Shown piece by piece: positions 27,904 to 36,633 of a stretch of DNA of 64,000 nucleotides (positions within the stretch are counted from its first letter, which is position 1; every line of letters starts with the position of its first letter). The notes under the pieces are model-generated. The model saw only the letters and a program-made list of their open reading frames with translations, was not told the DNA's origin and searched no databases. The DNA is taken from NCBI GenBank assembly GCA_032054765.1, contig DAMBSC010000007.1, forward strand, positions 228,082 through 292,081, written 5' to 3'. The stretch is from DFXE01 sp032054765. GTDB taxonomy: Bacteria; Bacteroidota; Bacteroidia; Bacteroidales; Tannerellaceae. Both the position numbers and the translations under genes were made by a program.

Positions 27904-27924
27904 TATTGATTTTGTTTTGATTGG

Positions 27925-27932
27925 CAAAGTTA
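27925..27932 (-). promoter_or_regulatory. -7 element for the leftward operon
   Basis: On the minus strand this reads TAACTTTG, a full match to TAnnTTTG, about 22 bp before the ATG at 27903. A TTG upstream is 24 nt away, a little further than the usual 19-21, so the match is partial. Confidence 0.45.
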
Positions 27933-27991
27933 CATAAATAATTTGTTTTATAAAGTCAATAGCATAGCATTACATATTCATCAAAAATGAT

Positions 27992-27999
27992 TATCTTTG
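27992..27999 (+). promoter_or_regulatory. -7 element for guaB
   Basis: TATCTTTG lies 32 bp before the ATG at 28032. No TTG is present at the -33 position. It is divergent to the -7 element at 27925-27932. Confidence 0.5.
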
Positions 28000-28031
28000 T
28001 GCGATTAATTTATACAAGTAATTTTAATCAT

Positions 28032-29525
28032 ATGGCTGTTCACTTAAACGATGTCTCTAGAACCTTTGGGGAATATCTACTTATCCCCGGATTAACAACC
28101 AAACTCTGTGTTCCTTCCAATGTATCCCTGCGCACTCCTCTTGTAAAGCATAAAGTAGGAGAAATGCCGTCAATCCGATTGAATATTCCTTTTGTATCGG
28201 CAATTATGCAATCTGTCTCAGGCCCTGATTTAGCAATTGAATTGGCTCGCAATGGTGGGCTTTCCTTTATTTTCGGTTCTCAATCGGTAGAAAGCCAGGC
28301 TGAAATGGTTCGAAAAGTGAAGAAATTTAAGGCTGGTTTTGTTGTAAGCGATTCTAATCTTACTCCTGAGCATCGTCTTTCAGATGTTCTGGCTCTAATA
28401 AAAGAGATGGGGCATTCTACTATAGGTATTACGGATGATGGAACACCTAATGGTAAATTGTTAGGTTTGGTAACCAGTCGTGATTTCCGTCCTGAAAAGG
28501 ATGACCATAATATGAAGATCAAGTATTTTATGACTCCTTTTGAGAAACTGATTGTGGGAAAGGTGGGTCTTAGCCTTTCTGAAGCTAATCAAGTTATTTG
28601 GGAACATAAACTTAATACATTGCCAATAATTGACGACGATCAACGTCTCTCATATTTCGTTTTCCGAAAAGACTATGATAATCATCGCGATAATCCTTAT
28701 GAACTATCCGGAGAAGATAAAACCTTATTGGTTGGTGCCGGTATAAACACACGTGATTATAAAGAACGTGTTCCTGCATTGATTGAAGCTGGTGTAGATG
28801 TTTTATGTATTGACTCATCTGATGGTTATTCTGAATGGCAACGTGATACAATTCTATGGATAAAAGAAGAGTACAACGGGAAAGTATTAGTAGGTGCAGG
28901 AAATGTTGTAGATAAAGAAGGTTTTGATTATCTGGTAAAAGCGGGAGCTGATTTTATTAAAGTAGGTATTGGCGGTGGTTCAATTTGTATCACAAGAGAA
29001 CAAAAGGGAATTGGACGTGGACAGGCCACTGCGATAATGGATGTAGCAGAAGCACGTGACGAATACCTGAAAAGTACAGGAATATATGTCCCGATCTGTA
29101 GTGATGGTGGTTTGGTTCATGATTATCACATGGTACTTGCCTTAGCAATGGGAGCTGATTTCCTAATGATGGGACGCTACTTTGCCCGTTTCGATGAGTC
29201 TCCTACAAAAGTTCTCCGTATAGGAAATAATTATGTAAAAGAATATTGGGGAGAAGGCTCAAACCGTGCTCAAAACTGGCAACGTTATGATATGGGTGAT
29301 ACTGCCAATCTTAAGTTTGAAGAAGGTGTGGATAGTTACGTACCATATGCAGGTAAAATGAAAGACAACTTAAATCTTACATTAGGTAAGATAAAAGCAA
29401 CAATGTGTAGCTGCGGATCAGTCACAATAGAAGAGTTACAAAAGTTTGCAAAGATTACATTAGTATCCTCTACAAGTATAGTAGAAGGAGGAGCCCATGA
29501 CGTAATACTTAAAGAACCGACCTAA
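28032..29525 (+). CDS. guaB: IMP dehydrogenase
   Basis: This enzyme converts IMP to XMP with NAD, the committed step of GMP synthesis. The start is taken at ATG 28032 (MAVHLNDVSRTFGEYLL), giving 497 aa. The (beta/alpha)8 barrel is interrupted by a CBS-domain pair at about 95-215. The catalytic loop reads GIGGGSICITREQKGIGRGQ, with the nucleophilic Cys, where the common bacterial form is GPGSICTTR. This variant loop resembles the one I recall from trypanosomatid enzymes and from other Bacteroidales. A terminator follows the gene. Confidence 0.92.
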   Translation: MAVHLNDVSRTFGEYLLIPGLTTKLCVPSNVSLRTPLVKHKVGEMPSIRLNIPFVSAIMQSVSGPDLAIELARNGGLSFIFGSQSVESQAEMVRKVKKFKAGFVVSDSNLTPEHRLSDVLALIKEMGHSTIGITDDGTPNGKLLGLVTSRDFRPEKDDHNMKIKYFMTPFEKLIVGKVGLSLSEANQVIWEHKLNTLPIIDDDQRLSYFVFRKDYDNHRDNPYELSGEDKTLLVGAGINTRDYKERVPALIEAGVDVLCIDSSDGYSEWQRDTILWIKEEYNGKVLVGAGNVVDKEGFDYLVKAGADFIKVGIGGGSICITREQKGIGRGQATAIMDVAEARDEYLKSTGIYVPICSDGGLVHDYHMVLALAMGADFLMMGRYFARFDESPTKVLRIGNNYVKEYWGEGSNRAQNWQRYDMGDTANLKFEEGVDSYVPYAGKMKDNLNLTLGKIKATMCSCGSVTIEELQKFAKITLVSSTSIVEGGAHDVILKEPT

Positions 29526-29551
29526 TCATAACAACGAATATAAAAATAAAG

Positions 29552-29590
29552 ATGCCTGATTCCTATTTGCATAGAAAATCAGGCATTTGC
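29552..29590 (+). terminator. Intrinsic terminator of guaB
   Basis: ATGCCTGATT (29552-29561) pairs perfectly with AATCAGGCAT (29577-29586), followed by TTGCAATTTT. It lies 27 bp behind the guaB stop. Confidence 0.75.
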
Positions 29591-29633
29591 AATTTTAAGT
29601 AAATATTTATAGAGAAAAAACTACAGATATAAG

Positions 29634-29663
29634 TTGCACAATAAAAAAAAGTCAATATCTTTG
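29634..29663 (+). promoter_or_regulatory. tRNA-Phe promoter
   Basis: TTG at 29634-29636 and TATCTTTG at 29656-29663 are separated by 19 nt, matching the Bacteroidetes consensus exactly. Transcription would begin about 14 nt before the mature tRNA end. Confidence 0.8.
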
Positions 29664-29683
29664 CACCCGTAATCAAAAACGAT

Positions 29684-29756
29684 GGTGCCATAGCTCAGTT
29701 GGTAGAGCAAAGGACTGAAAATCCTTGTGTCCCCGGTTCGATTCCTGGTGGCACCA
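29684..29756 (+). tRNA. tRNA-Phe (anticodon GAA)
   Basis: It folds as a normal cloverleaf: acceptor GGTGCCA with TGGCACC, D stem GCTC with GAGC, anticodon stem AAGGA with TCCTT and loop CTGAAAA, T stem CCCGG with CCTGG and loop TTCGATT, discriminator A. CCA is not encoded. The gene is 73 nt. It is the integration site of the mobile elements that follow, and its 3' end is supplied by element 1. Confidence 0.97.
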
Positions 29757-29759
29757 CTT
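29745..29759 (+). other. attL of element 1 (3' end of tRNA-Phe)
   Basis: The 15-bp sequence CTGGTGGCACCACTT is repeated at 49219-49233 and 58512-58526. It spans the tRNA T-stem and acceptor 3' strand and marks the crossover region of both elements. Longer identity (the whole 3' half of the tRNA) exists between this site and the middle copy. Confidence 0.85.
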
Positions 29760-29768
29760 GAAAATCAA

Positions 29769-29800
29769 GCAGTTACATTAAAATGTGGCTGCTTTTTTTA
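29769..29800 (+). terminator. Terminator behind tRNA-Phe supplied by element 1
   Basis: AGCAGTTACAT (29769-29779) pairs, with two G-U wobbles, to ATGTGGCTGCT (29784-29794) around a TAAA loop, followed by a T-run. It replaces the terminator separated from the tRNA by integration. Confidence 0.75.
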
Positions 29801-29857
29801 GTTAAAATAGCTGCGATTTCTGTTAAATTCGTGTTAATTTCATCTATTCTTGGTTCA

Positions 29858-29892
29858 GTTTAAACAGACTGTTTAAACCAATGTTTAAACCA
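29858..29892 (+). repeat. Left terminal repeats of element 1 (three GTTTAAAC)
   Basis: GTTTAAAC occurs at 29858-29865, 29871-29878 and 29883-29890; the last two extend to GTTTAAACCA. They directly precede the integrase ATG (29892). The same TAAACCA core occurs three times near the right end (49050-49085). They are candidate integrase arm-type or excisionase sites, and could also autoregulate the integrase. Confidence 0.75.
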
Positions 29893-31091
29893 TGAGTACA
29901 ACAGTAAATGCGATTTGTTACAAGTCTAAAGTGTTGAAAAACAATGAGAATCCATTAATGATTCGTGTGTGTAAAGACAGAAAAATGAAATATCTAAGTT
30001 TAGGTCTGTCAATTAATCCAGATTTCTGGGATTTCAAAAAGAATAAGCCTAAAATAAATTACCCAAACAAAGAAGAATTAGAAAAGCTTATTGCGGATAA
30101 ACTGATACTCTTTTCAACTAAAATAATGGAATTAAAAGCTATGGATAAAGAGTTTACCGCTACTACCTTAGTTGAAAATGTAAATAAGAATAATAAGCCG
30201 AAAACTGTTAATGATGTATTTCTGAGTTATTTAGAGAGGCTTACGAGCGAAAAAAGAACTGGCTATATGCTATCTGTCAAACAGGTATATAACTCGCTTG
30301 TAAAGTACAATAGACATCTTAATATACATTTTTCAGACATAGATATTGCTTGGTTGAGAAAATATGAAACTTGGTTAAGAAATAGTGGAATTGGAGAAAA
30401 CACGATTGGTATTCGTTTTAGAACACTAAGAGCAATATATAATCTCGCTATTACAGAAAATATAGTGAAATCTGAATATTATCCATTTAAAAACTATAAA
30501 GTATCTAAGCTACATAAAGATACCGCTAAACGTTCAATCACGAAAGAGGATATAACCAAAGTACTATCTTATAAATCCAGAAATCCATATACTAAATTTC
30601 CGATTGACCTATTTACTTTTACTTACTTAATGGGTGGTATCAACTTTGTGGATATAGCTTATCTTACAAAAGATAATATCATTGACGATAGACTTATATA
30701 TACCAGACGTAAGACAGGGCGGTTAATAAAGCTACCATTACAACCTAAAGCAATGGAAATAATTCAAAAATACTCTAAATCGGATAATCCGTACTTATTT
30801 CCTATCTTTTCTATATATCATAAAACTGAACAACAAAGATTAAACAGAGTTCATAAAGTAATAGGCAAAGTAAATAAACGGCTCAAAGAGATAGGCAAAG
30901 AATTAAACTTACCTATTGACTTAACCACGTATGTTGCAAGACATTCCTATGCAACTGTTTTGAAGCGTGCAGGCGTATCTACATCTATTATTTGTGAATC
31001 ATTAGGGCATAGTTCTGAAAAAGTTACCCAGATATACTTAGATAGCTTTGAGAATAGCCAGATAGATGAAGCGATGAAGAATTTGCTATAA
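29892..31091 (+). CDS. Tyrosine recombinase, integrase of element 1
   Basis: The 399-aa protein has the Bacteroidetes arm-binding N-terminus, a SAM-like core-binding domain (about 100-200) and the catalytic domain. Visible catalytic elements are the Lys hairpin TRRKTGR, ARHSYAT (box II Arg), LGHSSEKVTQIYL with the His and the nucleophilic Tyr. The usual first Arg position reads MGGINFVDIAYL, so Arg I is replaced by Gly, as also described for IntDOT-type enzymes. The gene lies 135 bp from the tRNA and is preceded by three GTTTAAAC sites. It presumably inserts the element into tRNA-Phe. Confidence 0.93.
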   Translation: MSTTVNAICYKSKVLKNNENPLMIRVCKDRKMKYLSLGLSINPDFWDFKKNKPKINYPNKEELEKLIADKLILFSTKIMELKAMDKEFTATTLVENVNKNNKPKTVNDVFLSYLERLTSEKRTGYMLSVKQVYNSLVKYNRHLNIHFSDIDIAWLRKYETWLRNSGIGENTIGIRFRTLRAIYNLAITENIVKSEYYPFKNYKVSKLHKDTAKRSITKEDITKVLSYKSRNPYTKFPIDLFTFTYLMGGINFVDIAYLTKDNIIDDRLIYTRRKTGRLIKLPLQPKAMEIIQKYSKSDNPYLFPIFSIYHKTEQQRLNRVHKVIGKVNKRLKEIGKELNLPIDLTTYVARHSYATVLKRAGVSTSIICESLGHSSEKVTQIYLDSFENSQIDEAMKNLL

Positions 31092-31153
31092 AGCATAATC
31101 GCTGCATTTGTTTTCATACATTTGTCATTATTCATTTTTAATTTATGTAACAT

Positions 31154-31474
31154 ATGAAAAAGAGGACAAATACACAAAAAGCCATTGCCATTACGGTATT
31201 CTGCATTTTCATTTTGGGATTATTTATTCTTGTGGTTCATCAAATGGGTTTAGATATTACTTCTAAAACTGTTCAATTTGGCATATTCACTTTATATTTT
31301 CCTGTTATTGCTCCGCTTATTGCATTTTTAATGCAACATGATAGTGGAGAAAAAGAACATAAGGAAATATATGAGATGGAGAAAAGACAATTAGCTGAAC
31401 AGAAAAAGCTAAATGAATCAATCAGTCTTTTAAGACGTGATATAAACTCTTTTAATAGAAGAAAGAGAAAGTAA
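31154..31474 (+). CDS. Small membrane protein with two helices and coiled coil
   Basis: The 106-aa protein has a basic N-terminus, two hydrophobic helices (about 9-30 and 40-61) and a charged, probably coiled-coil tail (KEHKEIYEMEKRQLAEQKKL) ending in a basic cluster. No family is recognised. It could be a holin-like or anchoring protein, but there is no direct evidence. A strong terminator follows. Confidence 0.6.
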   Translation: MKKRTNTQKAIAITVFCIFILGLFILVVHQMGLDITSKTVQFGIFTLYFPVIAPLIAFLMQHDSGEKEHKEIYEMEKRQLAEQKKLNESISLLRRDINSFNRRKRK

Positions 31475-31480
31475 ATTTTA

Positions 31481-31516
31481 AATCCTGTCTTTCATAGACA
31501 GGATTTTTTAATTTTG
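31481..31516 (+). terminator. Terminator merged with a promoter -7 box
   Basis: AATCCTGTCT (31481-31490) pairs perfectly with AGACAGGATT (31496-31505), followed by a T-run. The run continues into TAATTTTG (31509-31516), a perfect -7 element for the next gene at 31553. No TTG is found at -33. Confidence 0.75.
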
Positions 31517-31552
31517 TGAAAACGTCTATTTATAAGATAAGAGTAATAAAGG

Positions 31553-32068
31553 ATGCAAAATATTGACACAGAGGCAATAAACTTTGAAGCTATAAAGCAA
31601 TTTGGCATACAAGATTGGAAACTTGGCGTTATTCATGGATATTCCCATTGGCAAAGAGTTGAACGTAATGGGCTACTACTTGCCACTCCAGAAGTGAATA
31701 TAACAGTGGTCAGGATTTTTGCTTATTTACATGACAAGTGCAGGGAAAGTGACGGAGAAGATATTGAACATGGTAAGAGGGCTGCAAACATGTTACCCGA
31801 AATTAGATATAAGTTATTGAAACAACTTACAGATGAAGAGTTTGCTTTGCTTTCAACAGCTTGTGAGTTACATACTACAACTTTAAAAACAGGGAATATT
31901 ACGATAGACACTTGTTTTGATGCTGATAGATTAGATTTAGAACGAGTTGGAATAATACCTAATCCAAAGAGAATGGCAACTATTAATGGGAAATATTATG
32001 CTAAAAATCTAAAGAAGTTCTATAAGTTAGCCAAACAGCATGATGATAAACGTATCAATATATATTGA
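31553..32068 (+). CDS. HD-domain phosphohydrolase-like protein
   Basis: The 171-aa protein has the HD-superfamily pattern: His residues in VIHGYSHW (28, 32), the HD pair in YLHDKC (60-61) and an Asp in CFDADRLDLERVG. The pattern fits metal-dependent phosphohydrolases, often acting on nucleotides. The substrate is unknown. It is a single gene between two terminators. Confidence 0.75.
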   Translation: MQNIDTEAINFEAIKQFGIQDWKLGVIHGYSHWQRVERNGLLLATPEVNITVVRIFAYLHDKCRESDGEDIEHGKRAANMLPEIRYKLLKQLTDEEFALLSTACELHTTTLKTGNITIDTCFDADRLDLERVGIIPNPKRMATINGKYYAKNLKKFYKLAKQHDDKRINIY

Positions 32069-32086
32069 ATAATCTTATCTAAAATA

Positions 32087-32130
32087 AAAATCCTGTTTTC
32101 TGCTTATGAAGGCGGGATTTTTTATTTTTG
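32087..32130 (+). terminator. Second terminator merged with a -7 box
   Basis: AATCCTG (32088-32094) pairs with CGGGATT (32113-32119, one wobble), followed by TTTTTT and TATTTTTG (32123-32130). The -7 element is only 10 bp from the ATG at 32140, so the mRNA leader would be extremely short. The design repeats that at 31481-31516. Confidence 0.65.
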
Positions 32131-32139
32131 CCTAAAAAA

Positions 32140-33162
32140 ATGGAAGACAATATAATCTTATTCTCACTACCATTACTTAAGAAGATAGAGCCATTATTGA
32201 AAGAATGTTATGGATTTGAACGTCCGATGCTTAGTCATGGCTTACTAACTGTTTATAGTGCGTATGCGGAAAACTATGGACAGTTCTCAAAAAAAGAAGA
32301 AGAAACATTTTTATTAGAACCACCTATTCACAAACCACTTTCTGATTTAAGAAAACCAAGTACATCACATACCATTGATTTAGATGCTCAATATGAATGT
32401 GCGTTTAATGTTGGAAACAAAATGCTTCTTAATCTTGGAAGTTATACAATTGACGATATAGCTGAACTTGTGGATAAATATTTGGAAGAAAGTACTACGA
32501 CAAAAAAAGATATTGATATTCTCTTCTGCCTAATTTTAATGGCAGGAGTTTATTATAAACACCAATGGACAAACGGACTTTTCGATTTTCGTGATTTCCT
32601 TGTAAACGATATGCAAATGAATTATACTTACAGGGTAAGACCAGACTTTCTAAAACTATATGAAATGTTCCATTCAGAAAAGAAAATAAAAAGTAACTCC
32701 ATACGCATTGAATATAATAATGAAGTTATCAATCTGGAAAACTTTGATAACTGGTTTTTAAATATGGTCACTCCCTATCTGGATAAATATTTAGGTGTTA
32801 AAAGCTTAGAAGAGGTACAAACAGAACTGCAACATGACTATCCAGATAAAAAACAGAAAGGCAGAAAGAAAGTAAATAATATAGCTGACATTATGCTTAT
32901 GGGAACTTATAACATTATACAATATTCATCCATGGCAGAAGAGGGCAAATCATTAACCAATAAACAGGCAGAATTTTTACTTGATTACCTTAAATATCTT
33001 GGAGTGATAGAACCAGATAGTAATAAAGATGATACGCTTAATCTTAGAGCCACTATAAATAACTTAAAGAAATACACCTTAGACTTTAACTGGTGGTCTA
33101 TCCCAATGCGGAAAGAATCTCCCAACAATCCATTTGACGGAACTATATCAAAAGCATGGTAA
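32140..33162 (+). CDS. Hypothetical protein of element 1
   Basis: The start is taken at ATG 32140 (MEDNIILFSLPLLKKIEPLL), giving 340 aa; an in-frame TTG at 32128 is possible. The protein is soluble and mixed in charge, with no signal peptide and no motif that I recognise. A Lys-rich segment KKQKGRKKVNN sits near residue 245. It is located among genes likely to serve element maintenance. Function unknown. Confidence 0.65.
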   Translation: MEDNIILFSLPLLKKIEPLLKECYGFERPMLSHGLLTVYSAYAENYGQFSKKEEETFLLEPPIHKPLSDLRKPSTSHTIDLDAQYECAFNVGNKMLLNLGSYTIDDIAELVDKYLEESTTTKKDIDILFCLILMAGVYYKHQWTNGLFDFRDFLVNDMQMNYTYRVRPDFLKLYEMFHSEKKIKSNSIRIEYNNEVINLENFDNWFLNMVTPYLDKYLGVKSLEEVQTELQHDYPDKKQKGRKKVNNIADIMLMGTYNIIQYSSMAEEGKSLTNKQAEFLLDYLKYLGVIEPDSNKDDTLNLRATINNLKKYTLDFNWWSIPMRKESPNNPFDGTISKAW

Positions 33163-33339
33163 GATTTTTTCATTTTGCCAAAACCCGCTAACTCTTTCAA
33201 AATCAAACATATAAAAAACACTACACAAATTCGCGTTTATTTTTTATAGGAATAGGGGTCTCGCCAGAGCCATATTTGCATTGTAATCAGACAGCAAGAG
33301 GCGATGTTGCCAAAGCTTAAACCTGATACAACAAATATC

Positions 33340-34458
33340 ATGACAAATTTAAGTCAAAAAACAAGTTTAGAATTAGTACAAGATGCTAAAGTTTTATTAA
33401 GTGAAAAAAGACAATCCTTGTCTGAAAATGCAAAAGCAGACAAGGGTGTCATTAAAGCTGCAACAAGCAGTGTACACAAAGCAGAAAAGGCTTATGCTGA
33501 TGCTTTGAGAAATATTGAATTACCAACCTCTAAGGTTGAATTATGTACTGTTGAAGAATCAACAAAAGAAAGAGAAGTTGTTTCTAAAAAGGTTATGGAC
33601 GTAATTATAGGTGTTACCGCTTATAATATGCACACAACAAAAACTGCTGGTTCTTTTGGAATGAGTTTACTTTCTGATTCCAATCTGGAAAAAACATCAT
33701 TGTTTATTGCTCCTGCTGATTTATTATACACAGGTAAAGTGGAATTAAAAGATTTGAATGGAAACGTTATCCCTGTAAACACACCTAATGTTTATGTACC
33801 TCTTGATACTGCTGATACTTTTTGGAGATGGGCTGCTTATCATTCTTATAACATTGAAGCGGAAGTTTCTGAAACAGAAAAAGCAATCATACCTAATGTT
33901 AGAATCAAACAATTTGAATCATTACAGGATTTAGCAAAGTATACAGGTACAAACATAGTACTTAGCAGAGGGATGAACGGAACTGAAAAAGCTGGTATTG
34001 CTGCATTGGCTACACAAGACGAGTTCTTTACTAAAGTATTTGATGTTGCTAAAGCTATGAACGCAAACATTAGCGTTGTTACCAAGTATTACAATTTAGG
34101 TAAAACATTGCCAGTAAAAGTATGGAATAACGCAATGTTAGGTAATATGGATGAAAAGTTTGAATATGATTTAACTATTGGAGACAGAATCATTGAAACC
34201 CTGAATAAAAAAGGCTTTGAAGAAAAATTTATGAGAGAAAGATATTTAATTGATGCTTTCACCAAACTAACAAATCACAAGCCAGAAATCAATGGAGAAA
34301 AATTAGGTATTGAAAAAGCGTTAGATGTTGTAAATGCTTTATCAACTATGCAGGTAACAGGAATCCAACAGGTAACAGAAAGAAAAGTGGATGAGATTTA
34401 CAGCTACCTTTTAGGAATATTGCATAATCAAAAACAGCAGATTAATGAAGCTGCATAA
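33340..34458 (+). CDS. Hypothetical protein of element 1, possibly highly expressed
   Basis: The start is taken at ATG 33340 (MTNLSQKTSLELVQDAK), giving 372 aa; an upstream in-frame ATG at 33304 would add 12 residues. The protein is Ala/Lys-rich with an N-terminal helical region (about 10-65) and a mixed alpha/beta body; no family is recognised. The leader (33240-33340) is unusually GC-rich for the element. A perfect GTTCAGG/CCTGAAC stem (34470-34487) follows the stop codon. Confidence 0.65.
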   Translation: MTNLSQKTSLELVQDAKVLLSEKRQSLSENAKADKGVIKAATSSVHKAEKAYADALRNIELPTSKVELCTVEESTKEREVVSKKVMDVIIGVTAYNMHTTKTAGSFGMSLLSDSNLEKTSLFIAPADLLYTGKVELKDLNGNVIPVNTPNVYVPLDTADTFWRWAAYHSYNIEAEVSETEKAIIPNVRIKQFESLQDLAKYTGTNIVLSRGMNGTEKAGIAALATQDEFFTKVFDVAKAMNANISVVTKYYNLGKTLPVKVWNNAMLGNMDEKFEYDLTIGDRIIETLNKKGFEEKFMRERYLIDAFTKLTNHKPEINGEKLGIEKALDVVNALSTMQVTGIQQVTERKVDEIYSYLLGILHNQKQQINEAA

Positions 34459-34498
34459 ATAAACTACGGGTTCAGGTTTTCCTGAACTCTGATTTTCC

Positions 34499-34563
34499 AA
34501 AGTTGGGATGATTTTGGTCTCTGGCTATTAAAAGGTAAAATCTTCCAGAAAAATCCCAACTTT
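34499..34563 (+). repeat. Three-copy stem element, copy A
   Basis: AAAGTTGGGAT (34499-34509) is the exact reverse complement of ATCCCAACTTT (34553-34563), with 43 nt between. The interior ends in a run of A and contains GGCTATTAAAAGG. It aligns without gaps to copies B (34670-34726) and C (37792-37854). Confidence 0.8.
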
Positions 34564-34669
34564 GAAATTTTCAATTAAATTAATATCTGATTCATTCCAA
34601 ATAACAAGCATAGTTTCTACTATCGAATAAAATGGAATAAAAGTGATGTTATTCTTTAAATTTTTACTT

Positions 34670-34726
34670 TTGGGGAGAAATTGGCTTGTGGGTATATAAA
34701 AGAGAAATTCTTCAAGAAATCCCCAA
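34670..34726 (+). repeat. Three-copy stem element, copy B
   Basis: TTGGGGA (34670-34676) pairs with TCCCCAA (34720-34726), again with exactly 43 nt between. Compared with copies A and C the stem has changed on both sides (GGGAT/ATCCC to GGGGA/TCCCC), so pairing is kept. The interior shares GGGTATATAAA with copy C. It lies 49 bp before the helicase-like gene. Confidence 0.8.
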
Positions 34727-34774
34727 CACTAAAATTCTCAAACTTGAAGTATAGATAAACAGCTAACAGCTTGT

Positions 34775-36622
34775 ATGGAAACAATAAAATTAAAGATATA
34801 TAAAGAAGAGTGGTTATCTGATGCGCTAAAAAGAGATGGTATAGAATCAAAAAGAAAAAATCCTGAATTTATACCTTCAAACATAATTCTGGATAAAACA
34901 TTACCTGGCTTAGGTGCTACACACATGGAATTACATTCAGGACGCCCTTCTATAATAATAGAGCCTAATGTTCCTGTAATACTTGGTAAAGCAGAAGGAA
35001 ACAAAAACTGGTTAGCTGTTTGGGAGAAATGTACCCCTAAACAAGTCGAAAAATACTTGACTTCAACCGTTAAAGACAAAAAGTTAATATGCACTCCAGA
35101 AAGTTTCTCCAAAATTCGTAAAGCTGCAAATAACTTAGGTATAAACATCTATAAAGACTATTTCTGCTTAATGGACGAATGTGAGAAATATATTCAAGAC
35201 GTTGACTACAGGACAAGGATTACACAGCCTGTTTATGACTTTTTCAAATTTGATAGGAAAGCGTTGGTATCAGCTACACCGTTACCAATGACACACCCAA
35301 AGTTAGAAGAACAAGGTTTTACTATTTGGAAAGTGATGCCAGAATATGATTATAAGAAAGATTTAGAACTGATAGTAACAAATAGCTATGATGCAACAGT
35401 AAGGCGTAAACTTGAATCTTTGGTTGATAGTCCATGTATTTGTATTTTCCTAAATTCAACAGACGGAATAAATAAGATTATCCATTCTCTACAATTAACT
35501 GATTACAGAGTATTCTGTTCAAAGAAAAGCGAAAACAAACTAAAAGAAAGAGACTTTGAAAACGTGAGTGAGAATTTAGAATTACCTTTGGCTAAATATA
35601 ATTTCTTTACTTGCAGGTTCTTTTCTGCTCTGGATATAAAATTACCTGTAAAACCAGATATATTAATGCTTACTGATTTGAATGAAGCTAAACATTCTAT
35701 AATAGACCCGTTTACGGAAGCAATACAAATATATGGAAGATTCAGGAACAAGTTTGAAAATGACAGAACATTCAACTCTTTTACCCATATAACCAATGTA
35801 AGCCAACAATTACCAGTTAAAAGCCACGAAGATGTTATGGGTATGATTGGAGAATTTGAAATAACCCACCAGTCATTAAAACAAAGACATGAAACTGCAA
35901 CAGACAAATACAGGAAACAGGCTATTTGGGAGGACATTAAAAATGTTAGATATGCAGACCTGTTAGACGAAAACGGAGAGATAAACTATTTTTCAGTTGA
36001 TAACCTGTATAATGAAGAAAGGGTAAAAGCATATTATTTGTCTGGTGTATCTCTCTTAAATGCGTATAAAGCTACCAATCACTTTAATATAACATATTCT
36101 CCTGCTATTGAACCTGTAAGTGGAGATACTTTATTAATACTTAGGAAAGCTAAATCAGCAACAGAAAAACGAAAGATACTGACAGAACAATTAGAGAAGC
36201 TATATCAATCATATGAAGACAATTCAACTATCAACCTTGAATTTTTCTTAGAAATACTAAGTAAAGAAGACGAAGGAGAGTACATGATTGAAGCATACCA
36301 AAAGATAGGTAAATTAGGAATAGAAACAGCAAGTTACAGAAAAACAGACATTGATAAGATTGTACAAAAATATGACAAAGAAGTACTTCGTTTTTTACCA
36401 AAGGTATTAGCAGACATCAAAGCAGAGTTTGAACTGAATGTTCCAATCGAAAAAGAAATAATAAAAGCCAGAATAGAAGGTATATATGGAAAACATAAGA
36501 TTCAATATACAGTAAAGTTGAAAACAATCGAAGATTACTATTTTACAAAAGAGAGTCATTCAAGTAAGCCATATAAATATACTCTTACACACAAAAGGGC
36601 TGATTTAGATTGGCCTGAATAA
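34775..36622 (+). CDS. SF2 helicase-like protein with lysine-less Walker A
   Basis: The 615-aa protein has helicase landmarks in order: a Walker A-like loop GLGATHMEL (45-53) where the invariant Lys is replaced by Ala, IIIEPNVPVI (60-69), a DExx box LMDECEK (132-138), motif III SATPLP (166-171) and motif VI QIYGRFRN (318-325). I recall a family with GxGAT and IIIEPNVPV in Bacteroidetes phages and mobile elements. It probably acts in replication or DNA processing of the element; whether it hydrolyses ATP is open. Two copies of the 43-nt stem element precede it. Confidence 0.7.
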   Translation: METIKLKIYKEEWLSDALKRDGIESKRKNPEFIPSNIILDKTLPGLGATHMELHSGRPSIIIEPNVPVILGKAEGNKNWLAVWEKCTPKQVEKYLTSTVKDKKLICTPESFSKIRKAANNLGINIYKDYFCLMDECEKYIQDVDYRTRITQPVYDFFKFDRKALVSATPLPMTHPKLEEQGFTIWKVMPEYDYKKDLELIVTNSYDATVRRKLESLVDSPCICIFLNSTDGINKIIHSLQLTDYRVFCSKKSENKLKERDFENVSENLELPLAKYNFFTCRFFSALDIKLPVKPDILMLTDLNEAKHSIIDPFTEAIQIYGRFRNKFENDRTFNSFTHITNVSQQLPVKSHEDVMGMIGEFEITHQSLKQRHETATDKYRKQAIWEDIKNVRYADLLDENGEINYFSVDNLYNEERVKAYYLSGVSLLNAYKATNHFNITYSPAIEPVSGDTLLILRKAKSATEKRKILTEQLEKLYQSYEDNSTINLEFFLEILSKEDEGEYMIEAYQKIGKLGIETASYRKTDIDKIVQKYDKEVLRFLPKVLADIKAEFELNVPIEKEIIKARIEGIYGKHKIQYTVKLKTIEDYYFTKESHSSKPYKYTLTHKRADLDWPE

Positions 36623-36633
36623 ATACTGTATTA

